A DNA stretch of 64,000 nt, taken from Dirofilaria immitis. Lineage: Eukaryota > Nematoda > Chromadorea > Rhabditida > Onchocercidae. The stretch lies in contig JAKNDB010000103.1 of the NCBI GenBank assembly GCA_024305405.1, positions 3,286,001-3,350,000 of the forward strand, given 5' to 3'. Made by a program: the position numbers and the translations under genes. The notes under the pieces were generated by a model. That model was not told the origin of the DNA. It did no database searches and saw nothing but the letters and a program-made list of their open reading frames with translations. Below are positions 12,937 through 25,661 of this stretch, in pieces; the stretch's first letter is position 1, and each line of letters begins with the position of its first letter.

Positions 12937-13687
12937 TTTCACGGATTGTTCCTTTAATTATCAAATTTGTAAGAAAGTTTCTGCTAATTAATCGATTTGC
13001 AGTGTAATATCATGGTGAAGGCAAAGAAGATAGGCAGTTGTGATTACATCATTTTCTTTTCTTAAATGAGATACCAGAGGAATCAATCAATAATTTTTTC
13101 TAACCAACTTCTAGAAAGAAATTACTGATTTCTATGGATATCATACTTCTCTTCTATATACCAAATCAATCAGTAACTAATTATGAAATCCGGAATCTGC
13201 AACAAAATTGAGAACAAAAAAATTAAATCTGTTCTTTTATCAGGATTATTAAGGCGGTCTGGTCAATTATTGTATCACATATCCTTGTTTTAAATGCGAT
13301 TACATTTTCACGCTGATTTTGTAATATTTACGGAATTATTTATTAAAAAGGTGCTTTTCCATTAAAATGTTAAAAGAAAAGAGAAAGATGAAAAGACCCG
13401 CAATACAAATATCACTTATAGAGATAAATATACAATAAATCCATAACTGAAAACAGCTTTCGATCTATATTTACAAAATGACAATGCAAAGAAGGAATCT
13501 AATGATGAATAAGGCAGAAATCATTGCAGTATATCTCTACGTAGCTTCAATTTCTTATTCCCACTCAAACACTGCATCTCCCCAAGCCTTTTCGTAATTC
13601 GTAGTTCTTGTCGTTTTTATCTGCTTTATTATCCTTCCCAGTCCTACCTCTTTTCATCGTTCGCCATTTGTTAATGGAGATAGAAAT
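12937..13687. other. Convergent intergenic region, bestrophin and C1orf43 homologue
   Basis: Lies between the 3' ends of two genes transcribed towards each other and should hold both 3' UTRs. I see no further exons; short open frames here have no splice context. Confidence 0.5.
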
Positions 13688-16018
13688 TTATGCAATAAGC
13701 GGAATGCGTTCCGAGGGTTGTGTATTTTGAGTATCGGTAGTAGTTATACGAGAACCCAAGATATGAAGTGCGGGTGTGTCACTAATCGCTTTCTTATGAT
13801 CAGCTATCAGTGGTTTCATCTGATCATCTCCTGCTTTTGCTAATCTCGCCTCATTCTGAAAACTGCTTAATATTTGACATAAGAGTGAAAAAGAAAATAG
13901 AGAACAATGATAGATAAATTTCAATTTAACTGGACTAAACAGCAGAATATTCACTGAGGAACCTTATCAGATGGCAATAGTTCGAGAGCATTTCGAATCA
14001 CATTCACGTTTGTATTTCTTTTGCGAGTTCCTTTCTTATTTTCCCCTGTTGTTAATCTGAACAGGATATATGTATATATACAGCATGATTACTGCGATGA
14101 TACAGCATTACTGCTATAATGAAGATGAATAAGAATCGACGGAATTTACACAGTTATACCTTTTAGTAATTTCTTGCAAGGTAGAGCTAGTTGATTCTTT
14201 GAAATGGAGCGCAGAGAGGCGTTCTTGTTCGTTATTTAATCTGAAATGACTAAGTTCGTGGAGTTTTTATACATCGATCGATAAGTATCACTAAAAAATA
14301 TTGTAACTTACATTTTCACAATTTCTTTGATCAGTGCACGAGTTTCAGTTAATTCTGACTCACCGAAGGGCTGAAATATTTCCATTTAAACAAATCGAAA
14401 ATATACTGGAAAAAATAAATAAATAGAAAATATTATTGAAAATATTCATGCAACTCTGAATAGGTAACAGCAACATTACTTTCTTCTATTAATACAGGGC
14501 TGAAGCTACTGCAAAGGTAAAAATATTTTCCTAACCTGATGTCGATACCTACAATGTTCTGCTAAGAAACCGATTCGTTCACATAAGTTTTCTGATAGCG
14601 ATGGCAGAGCAATTTGACGGATTCGACACAAATAAGCATACATCGATTCCCCTGCTATGCGACCAAGATCACCGTTTATGAACTCTAACTGACGCTCTGA
14701 AAATCTAACAACTGAGGATTTCTTAGTAAACCATTTTAAATAGCAACAATTAACACAAGATTATTTAAGTGAATCATCGAGAACACAATTTTTTCCAATA
14801 CGTAAATAATTGTAAGCATAAAAACACGATAAAACTAATCACAAAGAAATTTTTTAGTGGAAATTTATTTGATGTCATTTTTTCACCTAAAATTTCAGTA
14901 TAATTGGCCTTTCATTTATGTATAATCGGTTTACCTTTAATTACTAGTAATATCATATGAAATATAAGTAATAAAATATATGATAATAATAAACCTGATC
15001 AGGCAAGACTAACGCAGAATTCATTAAATGTAGAATTTGATGGCCCTAATCATAGCAGAAAATTACCAATTTCTCTTAACTCGTCCATGGCAATCATTCG
15101 ATTGATATATGGTGCACTGGCATCTAAAACTGATTTATTTTGAAACCTTAAAGGATTTATTAGATTTTAAATTGCATTACTGAATAAGCAAACAAAATCA
15201 GCAGAAAGAAGAAAATGTTTCATTCAAAAAAAAGAATAAGGGAATACTTTTTTACTATTAAAAAATTAAGTAGCAATAGTTAGAATGACAGCATCAACAA
15301 AAAATTTACGTTCTGCAATAGTTTCAATCTCGGTAAATTTCGGAGCACGCAATAGTTGAAACTGTCGAACAATTTCAATACCTCGATCAAGTTCCTCCTT
15401 TTTACGCTAAACACATATGTCTTCTAGATTATCAAAAAGAGAAATGAATGATTTAAACACTATTTAATTACTCGTGTGCTATTCTCCTAGCTCGATCCCT
15501 GCGTCATAGCGGTTCCGTTCTTATATTATTCAGTAGAAGCATTATTACTATTTAAAGCTAAAAGGAGAATGTTTGAAAAGATGAATACTTTTGATAAACC
15601 GGCTCCAATGACAATATTAGCTTCTCGGCGTACGCTATTATTACGCATTCGGAATATTTGCCGCTGTACAAATATCGCCAAAATTATAGTGATCTATAAC
15701 AAATTTTGACAATTAAGCAAAATATTTTTTATGCTTCAAACTTCATCCAAACTTCACAATCAATGTATTTCAAATAATATATGTAATTTAGGAAGCAATT
15801 ATTCTAATACTTTAATTATCAAACAGTTCAATAATTCAATAATTAAGTAATCCTAACGTTAATGAAATTTTAAAAAAGTAGCAAAAACTGAGATAAGCAT
15901 TAAAACTATTGAGATTTTCACAATGAAATCATCATTATATGTAGCAAAAAAAGTAATAATAACATACCAACACACCAACAGTAAACAGAAATAATACTGA
16001 ATAGCCATCAATGACCAT
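13688..16018 (-). CDS. C1orf43 / NICE-3 family membrane protein homologue
   Basis: Nine exons on the minus strand, in coding order: 16018-15968, 15693-15589, 15406-15310, 15146-15067, 14696-14536, 14370-14312, 14240-14160, 14056-13963 and 13855-13688, about 298 residues. The N-terminus has a single hydrophobic segment (about residues 5-27) followed by IFVQRQIFRM, matching FVKRQIMRF of human C1orf43. Further agreement comes from KKEELDRG, APYINRMIAMDELR and a cysteine-containing helical middle region. Human C1orf43 (253 residues) is a single-pass membrane protein implicated in phagocytosis; its molecular function is not settled. The start is the only in-frame ATG after an upstream stop, 10 nt after a possible CAG acceptor. 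Exon 3 ends in phase 1 but exon 4 needs phase 2: one G missing at the exon 3 donor (15309-15310) would fix this. Divergent from TDP-1. Confidence 0.8.
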
Positions 16019-17281
16019 TACCGTCTCTGCTTTCAACGGGTTAATTTCTTGGTATTCATCGGACAGTATGAAACATATGTCTCAATCTTCAAATACAGAT
16101 ATGTGATTAGGTTTCGCTAATTTGAATTGGATTGAATTTAGTTCGATAAATTAAAATCAAATTAATTCGAATTTAGTTTAACTAACTCAAACAAATCTAA
16201 ATCAACCAAAATTTATCAAAAATTAAATTAATAAAGCACAAGAATAAGCCTTAATTGCTCAGCAAAAGATTGTACATCCAAAATTTTTTGATACAATAGT
16301 TTTTCTTTCATTAATTATGAAATAATTATTGTCGAGAATTATTTCGAAAATTAGTCATTGAATTACGAATGAACGATTTTATACTCTCATCACCGTATTG
16401 TATTTTGGATTGAAAAATATTGAAGTAGTAATATAAATAGCTAATATATCAAAATACTATCAAATAGTTTTTTGAAAATATTATTTCTTTTAAAATGCTA
16501 AAATATAATTATAATTAGAATAAATATGAAATTGAAATGTCCTTCTTCTTTGATAATATTTTGTTATAATTTGCATTAAAAAAAAGATGGAATTTTTGGT
16601 GATATTCTATGTACGATAATTCGCAGAATACATTTTATCGATAATAATTTCGTAGAATACATTTTATCGCTAAATATATGTGTATAGGATAATAGCGATA
16701 AAATGTTCGAAATTTCGCTCATAATACTAAACTCTTGCTTTATCGCCGATATTATCCTATTTCTAAACTTTTATTTTCTTGGCATTAATACTATCAATTT
16801 TTTCGCGGGAAATGATGAGAAACCTTAATATATTCTTATCATTAATCCAACTACAATGATTTTCCTTTATTTCATAATGGATTGGAGGCCGTGAAATTTT
16901 AAGCTGGCAGCAACATGGAAGATTTTTATTCGCATGTACTTAACGCAATTTTTATATATTGACGTAGTATTTCTTTTAGGGTTGATAATACTATGACCTG
17001 ATTTGGTAACATTGGTTTACCGTGATTTCATATTTAGGTGATTGCTATTACTTAGATTTAGTTAGATACTTATTCCAGATCAGTTTTTTTTGTTCTATTT
17101 TGCGGTATAATGAATTGCATTACGACAGATCAGAATAGGAAACAAAGAAAAAGAAATACGACGATTTGCGATTATATATGGAATAATTCAATGTTACTCT
17201 TTGTAACGTAATTGTTGCGTTTTACTAATATGCTCGGAAATGAATCAAACGGTGTTTTTGCATTGATTTTTAGTATTTTGA
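16019..17281. promoter_or_regulatory. Divergent intergenic region with palindromic cluster
   Basis: This 1.26-kb gap separates the start codons of the C1orf43 homologue (-) and TDP-1 (+), so it must contain both promoters. The stretch 16610-16760 stands out. It has two direct copies of AGAATACATTTTATCG, an exact TATCGATA at 16636-16643 (the Drosophila DRE core), and an inverted repeat pairing 16684-16702 with 16739-16760 through GGATAATA and GCGATAAA. That this is promoter DNA is inference from position and motif clustering. Confidence 0.45.
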
Positions 17282-19666
17282 ATGATGAGTGAAGTTGATG
17301 TGCCATCATGTAAAGAGAAAGAACAAAAGGACGAAGAACGTGTAGAGGCAAAGGAAAACAATGATAGTGAACAAATTTTGAATGATCAAAATGCATCAGG
17401 TAAATTTGCACATTATCGGATTATTTTTCCAGCTCTCCATCTTTGCTTTACAAATCGAAGATAGAATAAACAAGCATTCATAGAATCAAGACAACAAGAA
17501 TTCTACGATTATTTTTAATTTTTAATTTAAGCTGTCGCAGATGGCGAAGAAATGGATCATGTATGTGTTTGTGCTACTGAGGATGAAGACTGCGTACCGC
17601 TCGAATTACCTCTTGCATCTGATGGTACCTTACCATGTTTCACGTTATCGCATTCTTTTCCAAAAGCAGTTGGATTAAAATATAAGAATCCCGCAACAGG
17701 CTTATTTCGTAGCCTTCCGTAAGTGACTTTATAATCTTTATTATATATTCTTCCATTGTTATAAAAAAATTGTAGTATCCAGCACACTATTTTGGAATCT
17801 TTGTTAAATTATTTATTATATCTTTTGTAGAGTGGATGAAGGGAAAAAGTGTATAATAGCACCGAAAGGAGGTTGGCGTGGTCATCGCTATGTAGCGATC
17901 ATTGATGATTGTAAGTTTTATAAAAATTTGTCCTCCCTTTTTTTGGGATTTGGTTTTGGGAATCAGGGTTACACACCCTGGTGAAGTAATAGCAGCATTA
18001 ATGACAGTTCGGTTTCTGTTCCATCTCACATATTGACGCTTTATTTTTGCTGTTGACACGTTCAGCTGGATGTTTTAGCGTTATCGAGTGACAGACTGGA
18101 AGGACAGTGCGGACAGACTGATCGATTAAACATGCCCGTTGATCTATTCGTCCGCAATCTATCATTCAAAACTACTGAGGAACAGCTCAAAAGTTTTTCG
18201 AGCAGTACGGTGAAGTGCAATACGCTGAGGTTCCATTCTTGAATTTACATATCAGCACAAATGATTACTTCTTTTCCATAATTTTTATTTTGACATTTTC
18301 TTTTTTGGTTCTGTTGTATACGCTTGGAATGTTCATTTCAGTAGTTTATACCATACTGATAATTTAGCCATCATTAGCTAATGGCAAATGGAAAAAGGGA
18401 ATGGGAATTCGATGACTGATATCATAGCCTGTCAGTAAAGTTGATATAACCTGGCATTAATACTTGTAGTGTGGTGCTCTGGATCATTATTTCATTATTT
18501 TCTAATGCAAAAATTGGTTTTCCCGAATGAAAAATCGGTGACTGTGAGATATGTTGTTATAGTGTTAATAACAGATTTTTTCAGGTGAAGAAGGACTACA
18601 GAACAGGTCTTCCTAGAGGCTATGGTTTCATCAAGATGAAAACTTTAGAGGATCAAGAAAAAGTATTAAAAGAAGGCGATTTCTATATTGATGGTCGCAT
18701 GGCTCAAGTTAGTGATAATTTTGTTTTTGAATTTTATTGTAATGTTTCTAGATGGATATAAAATATATCTTTCAGGTAAAATACCCGGATCACGGGCAGG
18801 ATGGCGGCGACCAGGATGACCGAATCACAACGAAAATATATGTCGGTAGAGTATATGCTGAAATTACAGAAACAGATCTTCACAAATTATTTGATGAAGA
18901 AGCGAAGAAAATATCACCACTTGCCAAGGTATTTTAATCACAGTGTCCATAAATGTAAGCTTTCTTTTTTCTCTGTTATTTAATTGACAGCTATGGTAAT
19001 TAGAGAAAAGATTTCTGTAATTTTTATAAACGTAAGATGTAGGAAAAGAGAATGTAAATAAAAATTTGTTCGAGGTAAACGAGGATATGGCGAAAAGATC
19101 AAGATGAAGAAAACATAATCGTAGTAGCACTCTTTTTAATTTGCTTGTAGCGACGTAGTTTGTCCTTCTGGTACTAGATGCCGCTGTAATTCTCATGCTT
19201 TTTTTTTCAAATTTTATCTTGTAAATACGTAAAGAGCTTTTTTGTGCTGTAGGTTGAGCGAGTATTTCTGCCGAAACCGTGCCGTGGTTTCGCATATGTG
19301 TCGCTAAATGATCCGAAGGTGGTTAAACGTCTTTGTCAGATTCGTGATTTCGTTTGTGCAGGTAAAAGTATTTATGTCAGTATACCTCGCCCAAAGAAGC
19401 AAGAATCGGAACCCGTTCGTTATTCTGGAATGAGGGACTATCGTTCGCATCCATATCGATCATCTTACGGTCGATGGGATGATGAGCCAATAAGCCGCAA
19501 AGGTTATTATAATGATGATCCATATACGGGACGAACACGAAGCTTGTTTGATGACTTTCCATCTTCTGGTGGATATGGTAGTCGTTCGGGAGATATGTAT
19601 GGTGGAGGCGGGTACACTGGAAGCAGTGGTTATGGGTCGGGTGGTTCATCTAGAAGCTGGCGATAG
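17282..19666 (+). CDS. tdp-1: TDP-43 (TARDBP) orthologue, nematode TDP-1
   Basis: Exons 17282-17399, 17532-17718, 17831-17910, 18079-18229, 18585-18707, 18776-18928 and 19253-19666 give about 408 residues, against 414 in human TDP-43. TDP-43 is a nuclear RNA/DNA-binding regulator of splicing and RNA stability. Order of domains: acidic N-terminal lead; ubiquitin-like N-terminal domain (LELPLASDGTL, VGLKYKNPATG, GGWRGHRYVAI); RRM1 with RNP2 LFVRNLSF and RNP1 RGYGFIKM; linker; RRM2 with RNP2 IYVGRV and RNP1 RGFAYVSL; then an Arg/Tyr-rich and Gly/Ser-rich tail of about 80 residues. RRM1 is broken by one base: the T run at 18194-18198 has five T where six would keep KSFFEQYGEV in frame. All other junctions are in phase. 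The ATG pair lies about 9 nt after a TTTTTAG acceptor. Confidence 0.93.
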
Positions 19667-20368
19667 GTGATAAAAGACTTTATATGCTATAAATTGTTAC
19701 TACATTTTGTTTATTAAAATTTTCAGAAAGTTGTATAATTCTAATCCAATTGGATCTGCATCGAAATATCATTTTTATACTTCTTATGGAAATTTGCAAC
19801 TTTATAAATATTTGTGTTTAATATTTCGCACTCATATTTATTTTGTTCAGTAAATATTAGTGAAAAAATTGGAATACCCATACAATGATTAAAGAAATAA
19901 TTGTTCCCGAAAAAAATGAACTGACCAGAAATTGACGAGGTTTTTAATTTCTAATCATCGTTTTGATGAAGGAAAAAATGTGAGGTATAACAAGATGTTG
20001 TAAAAACACCAGTCAAGTTGCGAAGTATTTTAAAATGAGGTTCCATGCAGTTAGCTCATTTCACTAGTGTAAAATCGATTGTAGATGCGATTCTAAAGGA
20101 AAATGGGAAAATCATAATTCTTCACTATGAGAAAACCCCACAATCTTTCAAGCGCAAATCAGATCATGTATGATGTATGATATGAAATAAAAATGCGGAA
20201 TAGTCGAATGTCACTGCTCCTAAAAGAAAAAAGCCTATTCGAAATTGACGAACATTGGGCACTAGCGATATGATATATGAGAACAAACATGACAGTGTCT
20301 GCTGCTGACAACACAAAAAAGTTAGCTGGAAAATATTCACAGGGTATTCGAAATAAAGCGGGGAATTT
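19667..20368. other. Convergent 3' region of TDP-1 and the MATH-BTB gene
   Basis: Should contain both 3' UTRs. ATTAAA occurs about 45 nt after the TDP-1 stop and could be a polyadenylation signal. No exons recognised. Confidence 0.4.
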
Positions 20369-23300
20369 CTAAGTGGACTCATCATCTGAAGGTGGTGAAA
20401 ATATCACTTTCTGATGACGCTGTCGCTTGAGTGGTGGCGATTCTTCACCAAACATTGCTTTCTCCATTACTTCCGTGACAAGATGTGGGTTCGTTTCTTT
20501 CAGTAATCGCCAAGCTTGTGATGAAAACACGGAATGGTTGGTGCGTAGCTGTAACTATCCAATTTGAATAGCCGCTGACAATGTAAAATACAGCTAGCAA
20601 GAAGCATATTTATTAAAATCAGAAAGAGAGAAAAATTAGGAGCTAATTAAAATTTTAAAGCCATTAAGGAAGCAAGGAAGCAAATAAATGAGAACAAAAA
20701 AGCAGGTGAGAATTATATCAGTTTAAAATAAAAGAATACAAAAAGAAAAACTAAAAGAAACAAGCATCTAAATAAAAATGAAAGCAAAGAAAATTTTTTC
20801 AAATATGTATATGTAGAAAAAGGAAGGCATGGTTCTAAATTCATCCACAAACTCACCAAATCGACCACTGCCCTTCGAAGTATTTTACAGTTGTAGAGAT
20901 CGGCCAAATAAAGCATTTCTCCAATATTATTTTTATCAATCTGAGTGCAAAGTTTTCGTTCGCAAATCAATTTAAGATCATCGATTTGATATCTTTCTGC
21001 TAATATAAGCACATTCGCTACTTCAGTATCCAGTTCCATTTCCCCGTATACATATATCGCAGCATACACCTAAAAATTCCATAAAATAGTTGGAGACAAA
21101 AAAGATTTTCTTTCTCGAATGATCATTGAAAAATGATGAAGGAGGAAAAAGCAAAACATTGTTTCAAGATGACGGTGAAAATAAAGTATGTGACTGTATG
21201 ACATAAGAAATGATTCTATTATCGATTTTGTTTTATAAGATATTGAGAACAGGAAAGGATTCAATACCTAACAGCTTCATATTCAGCATCTTCAATGACA
21301 ACCTTCTTCTCTGTACTCTCTATTAACTGTTCATATGAAAACATTGCTTTAAATACCTGCAACACATGATATTATCTTTCTAGAAAATCTTTTTCCTGTC
21401 AATATTTTTATATATCTTTAATAGTTAGTAAATGATCTGTTTCCACTTAAACAGGAATTAAGAGAAACTTACCTCTGAGTGAGCCGATAAAACAAATCTG
21501 TTAACTGGAATCTGTTTTCCAGAACATTCTAAGACGCAGTCTGCCATAAAACCATTATCAAATGCTGCTAATTGTCGCTTCACAAAATCACTACTCACCT
21601 AAATCAGGAATGATTAGTGCAAAGATTTTGATCAGAAAATCAATGACTGAGAAAATGCAAAAGCTACCTACCGTTCGCGCATTTGTATTCAGCAATTTCC
21701 AAGAATTATAACACTGACTACGGCTAATATCTGGCAATAATTCAATATGACATGATATAACAAGTGAACCGTCGTCCCGGACGCAGTTCAAAATCTAAAC
21801 ATTACGAAAATTATAATTGCGGTAATGCTTTCCATTCATCACCATCGTCTTGCAAGAAAAGATTAATGGAAAAACGATAATCATTGCATCGAAATGCACA
21901 ACATTACTTGGAAGACTCCAGTTTGTTTTTGGTTATTATCTTCTCGCAGTGACTTCTTTGGATGCCAGCATATAAAAGAATTTTCTATTGTTTAATATGC
22001 ATCCCACATGAAATGTAAAATAGAACTATAGTCTTTTTTTTCAGAGATTTCATAAATTATATTCATGAAGTAAATCATATTTCTTTAAAAGCAGCAATAT
22101 ACTGGAAATACTCAATGACTAATTTTTTGAATAGCAATTCATACCTTCTGCTTCGGAATATTGCGTAAACCCCAGGAATGTCCACCTTTGGGAGGTTTGG
22201 CATGGAATTCACCAACATTGACATTGCTGAACAACGCCACTCCTTTGTCATTCAGAAAATGAAACCGATATTCCACTTTGATGCGTACCTGAACAAAAAC
22301 TATAACATTCGAACAAACTGCCTTTTTGTAATAACCAAAATGGAATAACAAGATGATAGACAAATTTCGGCATATAATTCACAAATAATTCATGTAGGAA
22401 CATCAAACAGTACGTACCTCTTTCGTTGGTGATGTGGAAGACATCTTCAAGAATAACGAAACATTATTTGCATTCTCAGCTCGTTTCCTCCAGGATATAG
22501 ACACAACTGCCAAAAAGCTTCCGGAAGTTGTGGATGGCGGAACAAACCTGTTCGTAAGCAATTTCCGGGTAATGCGAGTTTCACGAGAGTTGTGAAGTTT
22601 TCGATCTACAAGAATTTATACTAAAGAGTTTCATAGCAATTAAAAATTTTCATCAAGACACATTTCGAACTAATTTTATACAGTTCATTCACCATCTTTT
22701 CGTAACATTCAAATTACCTGAATCATTTAAATCAATTTATGTCGATTTTATTATGATTTTTCAACCCCTTAAAATTACACAATTATATTTTCTTCAACTC
22801 GCTATAAAATTCGAACTAGTGCTTCTTAGTTTATGAAAATTTCTCTCCTTTATTTTGTACATGTTTACTTATATTTACAGTTTAATGCAGAAAATTAATC
22901 TTCTTTTCGACTATCGTAAAATGCATTCAAATAACAACAACGGAGCAACTACGCTCAATTATTTATCGATCACAATATGAAAACGACTTTTCACGAATTC
23001 AGATTCTTGCTGTCAACAATGAAGTTGAATTCACAACGACTGGTATTACACTCGACATTCAAATTTCCATTTATTATCCATCAATAAAAATTCATAATTT
23101 GCTTGGTCCCTTGATGATAAAGATTTCTAATTACAATTTGCTAAACAAAGAAAAGTATCGTGATTCTTTCATTCCCTCTCCTTCATTCGTTCATATGTTT
23201 GTCGTCCGAAATGACGAAGGAAAGTGAATATTTCATTCAAAAGTGTTACTGATTAATTATAACTAAATTTCGAAGATTTTTTCTTTTTATTTTATGCTGA

Positions 23301-23705
23301 TCAGCATTTGCATCGATTGTCTTAGATTTTTCATTAAACTTATTGATTATTTTATATTTTCGATTTTTTTCTAAACCATTTGACATTCCAATCAATTTTT
23401 TATTTTATTGGTAAAATGAGCAGTGTTTTTTCTGCCTTTCAAACGTCTCTAAAGCTTAATCTTCCGCATCAAGTATTATAGAAATATTATAAAGTACTTC
23501 AATTGTTCGTATTCCTTTTCTTTTAATCCAATAATGAATATATCATATAAAATATTTTTGTTATATATAAATTATAAAGCGAAGAATATTTCAATCCCAC
23601 CTTCCATTGCTGACTGAGATGTAATGCATCTACAGGAGTAATATAAGAATTCTTTGTATAGGTACTAGGTGATGTATCGCATGAATATTTCTCCGATCTA
23701 CTCAT
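20369..23705 (-). CDS. MATH-BTB domain protein, SPOP/BATH family CUL3 adaptor
   Basis: Eight exons in coding order: 23705-23601, 22605-22418, 22288-22145, 21794-21672, 21598-21473, 21356-21268, 21069-20857 and 20548-20369, about 389 residues (SPOP has 374). Such proteins recruit substrates through MATH and bind CUL3 through BTB, forming a ubiquitin ligase. MATH spans about residues 34-165 (QWKIENF, WQLCLYPGG, KGGHSWGLRN, LVISCHIELL). BTB follows (FMADCVLECSG, RFVLSAHSEVFKAMF, YMYTG, VLILAERYQIDDLKLICE). The tail has LLKETNPHLVTEVMEKA and a basic PPLKRQRHQK that may be a nuclear localisation signal. Two one-base losses break the frame: a GAGCTGAG near 22475-22482 between PGGNE and NNVSLFL, and a four-base G run (plus 21042-21045) after YMYTG. 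The ATG lies 10 nt after a TTTTCAG acceptor. Intron 1 is about 1 kb; the other introns are shorter. Confidence 0.9.
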
Positions 23706-24813
23706 AACGTACAACCTGAAAATCATAATCAATTTAGCATGATGGCTATGAATCTAATATAACAAACAACATATACTGAAAGAAGACAATTCTAGAAAAT
23801 CGTAGCATTCACGATGGAACATATATTATAAGATATGAAGCATATTATCAATCATTATCTTGATATTTTCATTCGAAAATTTTAATTCAAAAGTGGTTAA
23901 TTTGAGAGAGAAAAAAAGAGAGAAAGACAAACAATGTATCTGGTTAATTTGAGAAAAAAGAAAAAAAAAGAAGAAAGATAAACAAAGATAAAATAAAGAA
24001 ATTTATCATATCAGATAATGCGATCGATCGATTTACAATTGAATGGAAATGTTCGTTGATTGATTAAAAAGCTTTTAAATTTTTATTTATTTTCTTCATT
24101 TACAATAAATTGAAATTGTTTACTGATTTAATTATTATTTTATATAAAACAAGAAAAGATAAAATTAAAAGAAATTAAGATAGAAAAGAAAAGACAAAAA
24201 AATGAATTATTCAAATGAATAGAACATTTTATTATATGCAATATTAATGATTTGATTATTTTGAAAAACGAAAAGAAAACTGTATAATACGATGATTATA
24301 TTGCGAACAAATATATTATCTAAACGATCCATTATATATTTTAAATTATGAATTTTAAAAATTTTTATTATTTCAATTTAAAGTAAAAACTTAATAATTA
24401 ATATGATAATATTTATCATTTATGATATCACAAATTGATATCTTTCCGAAAACGTTACATAAATGAAACATATAATATATACATATTAATAAATAGTAAA
24501 TAAAGGAGCAATAACTTTATTTTCTTCATACATTTATCAATGTCTAATTGATCTTTTGATCTATGCTGATCAATGACTATTAACATAAATAACAAATTGT
24601 TAATCAATTCATATATTCAAAATATCATTGAATGGACAAACTTGATAATAACATGACCTTTCGAAGTACCATCATCAGCGTTAACTAAGTTTTAGATGAA
24701 ACATACAACTTGCAATTTCGTCTGACAATAAATCAAAACAACGACGTCAACATAGCTGTCTGCAGATGAGTAGAAACAATTCACATTGAGGCCGAACCGC
24801 TGAATAATTTACT
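23706..24813. other. Divergent upstream region of the MATH-BTB gene
   Basis: AT-rich, with purine-rich AAAAAGAAAG tracts near 23905-24000 and 24150-24200. It should hold the MATH-BTB promoter and perhaps that of the small plus-strand frame at 24814. No exons recognised. GC content rises locally after 24640. Confidence 0.4.
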
Positions 24814-24980
24814 ATGAAAACATACTGATTCAGTTAAGGATCAGCGACCAAGTTTTTCTGAGTTTTGTCGGCGGGGTGGTAGGTGTCTTTACGGGAGTAT
24901 ATTTCCGGAATATGTTTGACTGTCAATCTACGAAATATGTTATGAAATGGATGTTCGAGATTGTTACGAGATTTTTCTAG
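24814..24980 (+). CDS. Possible one-helix microprotein (STMP1/DUF4535-like), unproven
   Basis: An open frame from 24834 to the TAG at 24978-24980 encodes 48 residues with a hydrophobic glycine-rich helix (FLSFVGGVVGVFTGVYF) followed by a polar, aromatic tail. The pattern of a Gly-containing helix ending GVY, then a short tail, recalls the STMP1/DUF4535 family of tiny mitochondrial membrane proteins. There is no in-frame ATG: the ATG at 24814 reaches this frame only if the AAAA run at 24817-24820 lacks one A, the same kind of loss seen in neighbouring genes, which would give 55 residues. Otherwise an upstream exon would be needed, joined at the TTCAG at 24829-24833. The higher GC of 24640-25050 relative to its flanks fits coding DNA. 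Homology is a weak pattern match from memory. Confidence 0.3.
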
Positions 24981-25224
24981 GACATTTCTTCGAAAATTTC
25001 CCGAGATGGGAGGATTGATTTGAGAATGTTTTTCCGAGGAATCGAGTCAATTTTGCATGGTATTTGAATAGAGAATGGATGAATTAATTGTCGTAGTTGA
25101 ATCAAATGTAGTTTAAATGATGATTTAACATTATATGTAATTCATTAATAGAAACAATAACATATTAATAAGTATTAAATAAATCGTATGAATCGCATTA
25201 TTACATTGAGAAAAAGATAACAGA

Positions 25225-25661
25225 TAGTGATGCTTCACTAATCATGAATGCAAGATCTTATTATTCAGGAAAGTTTAATTCATAACTTGTGAATAAACAA
25301 TAATATTATCATAATGTTTGCTAGATGTCGAAATTTAATCAGTTAAGAATTTGAGAAATAATTCGTCGTATTATTATTATCGTCATTTTGATCATAATTT
25401 TATCATATCATATAGAATTGAAACGAAGTTATAGAACTGAATGAATAGTGATGGAATGCAAAATCTTATTATTCGAGAAAGTTTAATTCTTAACTCGGGA
25501 ATAAACAATTGTATTATTGTAATATTTGCTAAGTATTAAAATAAATAATTTAATCAGTTGATGATTCCTGAAATTAATTCTTCGTATTATTATTATCGTC
25601 GTTTTGATCATAATTTTATCGTATCGAATAGAATTGAAACGAAATTCTAGGACTAAATGAG
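25225..25661. repeat. Tandem duplication (about 220 bp) covering the LZIC 5' end
   Basis: Copy 1 (25225-25445) and copy 2 (25446-25661) are diverged direct repeats sharing CTTATTATTC, GAAAGTTTAATTC, GAATAAACAAT, TATTATTATTATCGTC, TTTTGATCATAATTTTATC and ATAGAATTGAAACGAA. Both copies run into an AG acceptor and an ATG. Copy 2 ends in the acceptor and start codon used by the LZIC gene; copy 1 ends in TATAG, AACTGA and an ATG that opens only a short frame. The first bases of the LZIC CDS still resemble the start of the next unit. Confidence 0.85.

Noticed and set aside
18864..19649. Minus-strand open frames of 143 and 90 codons
   Set aside because: They overlap TDP-1 exons that have strong family conservation on the plus strand, so they are antisense shadows.
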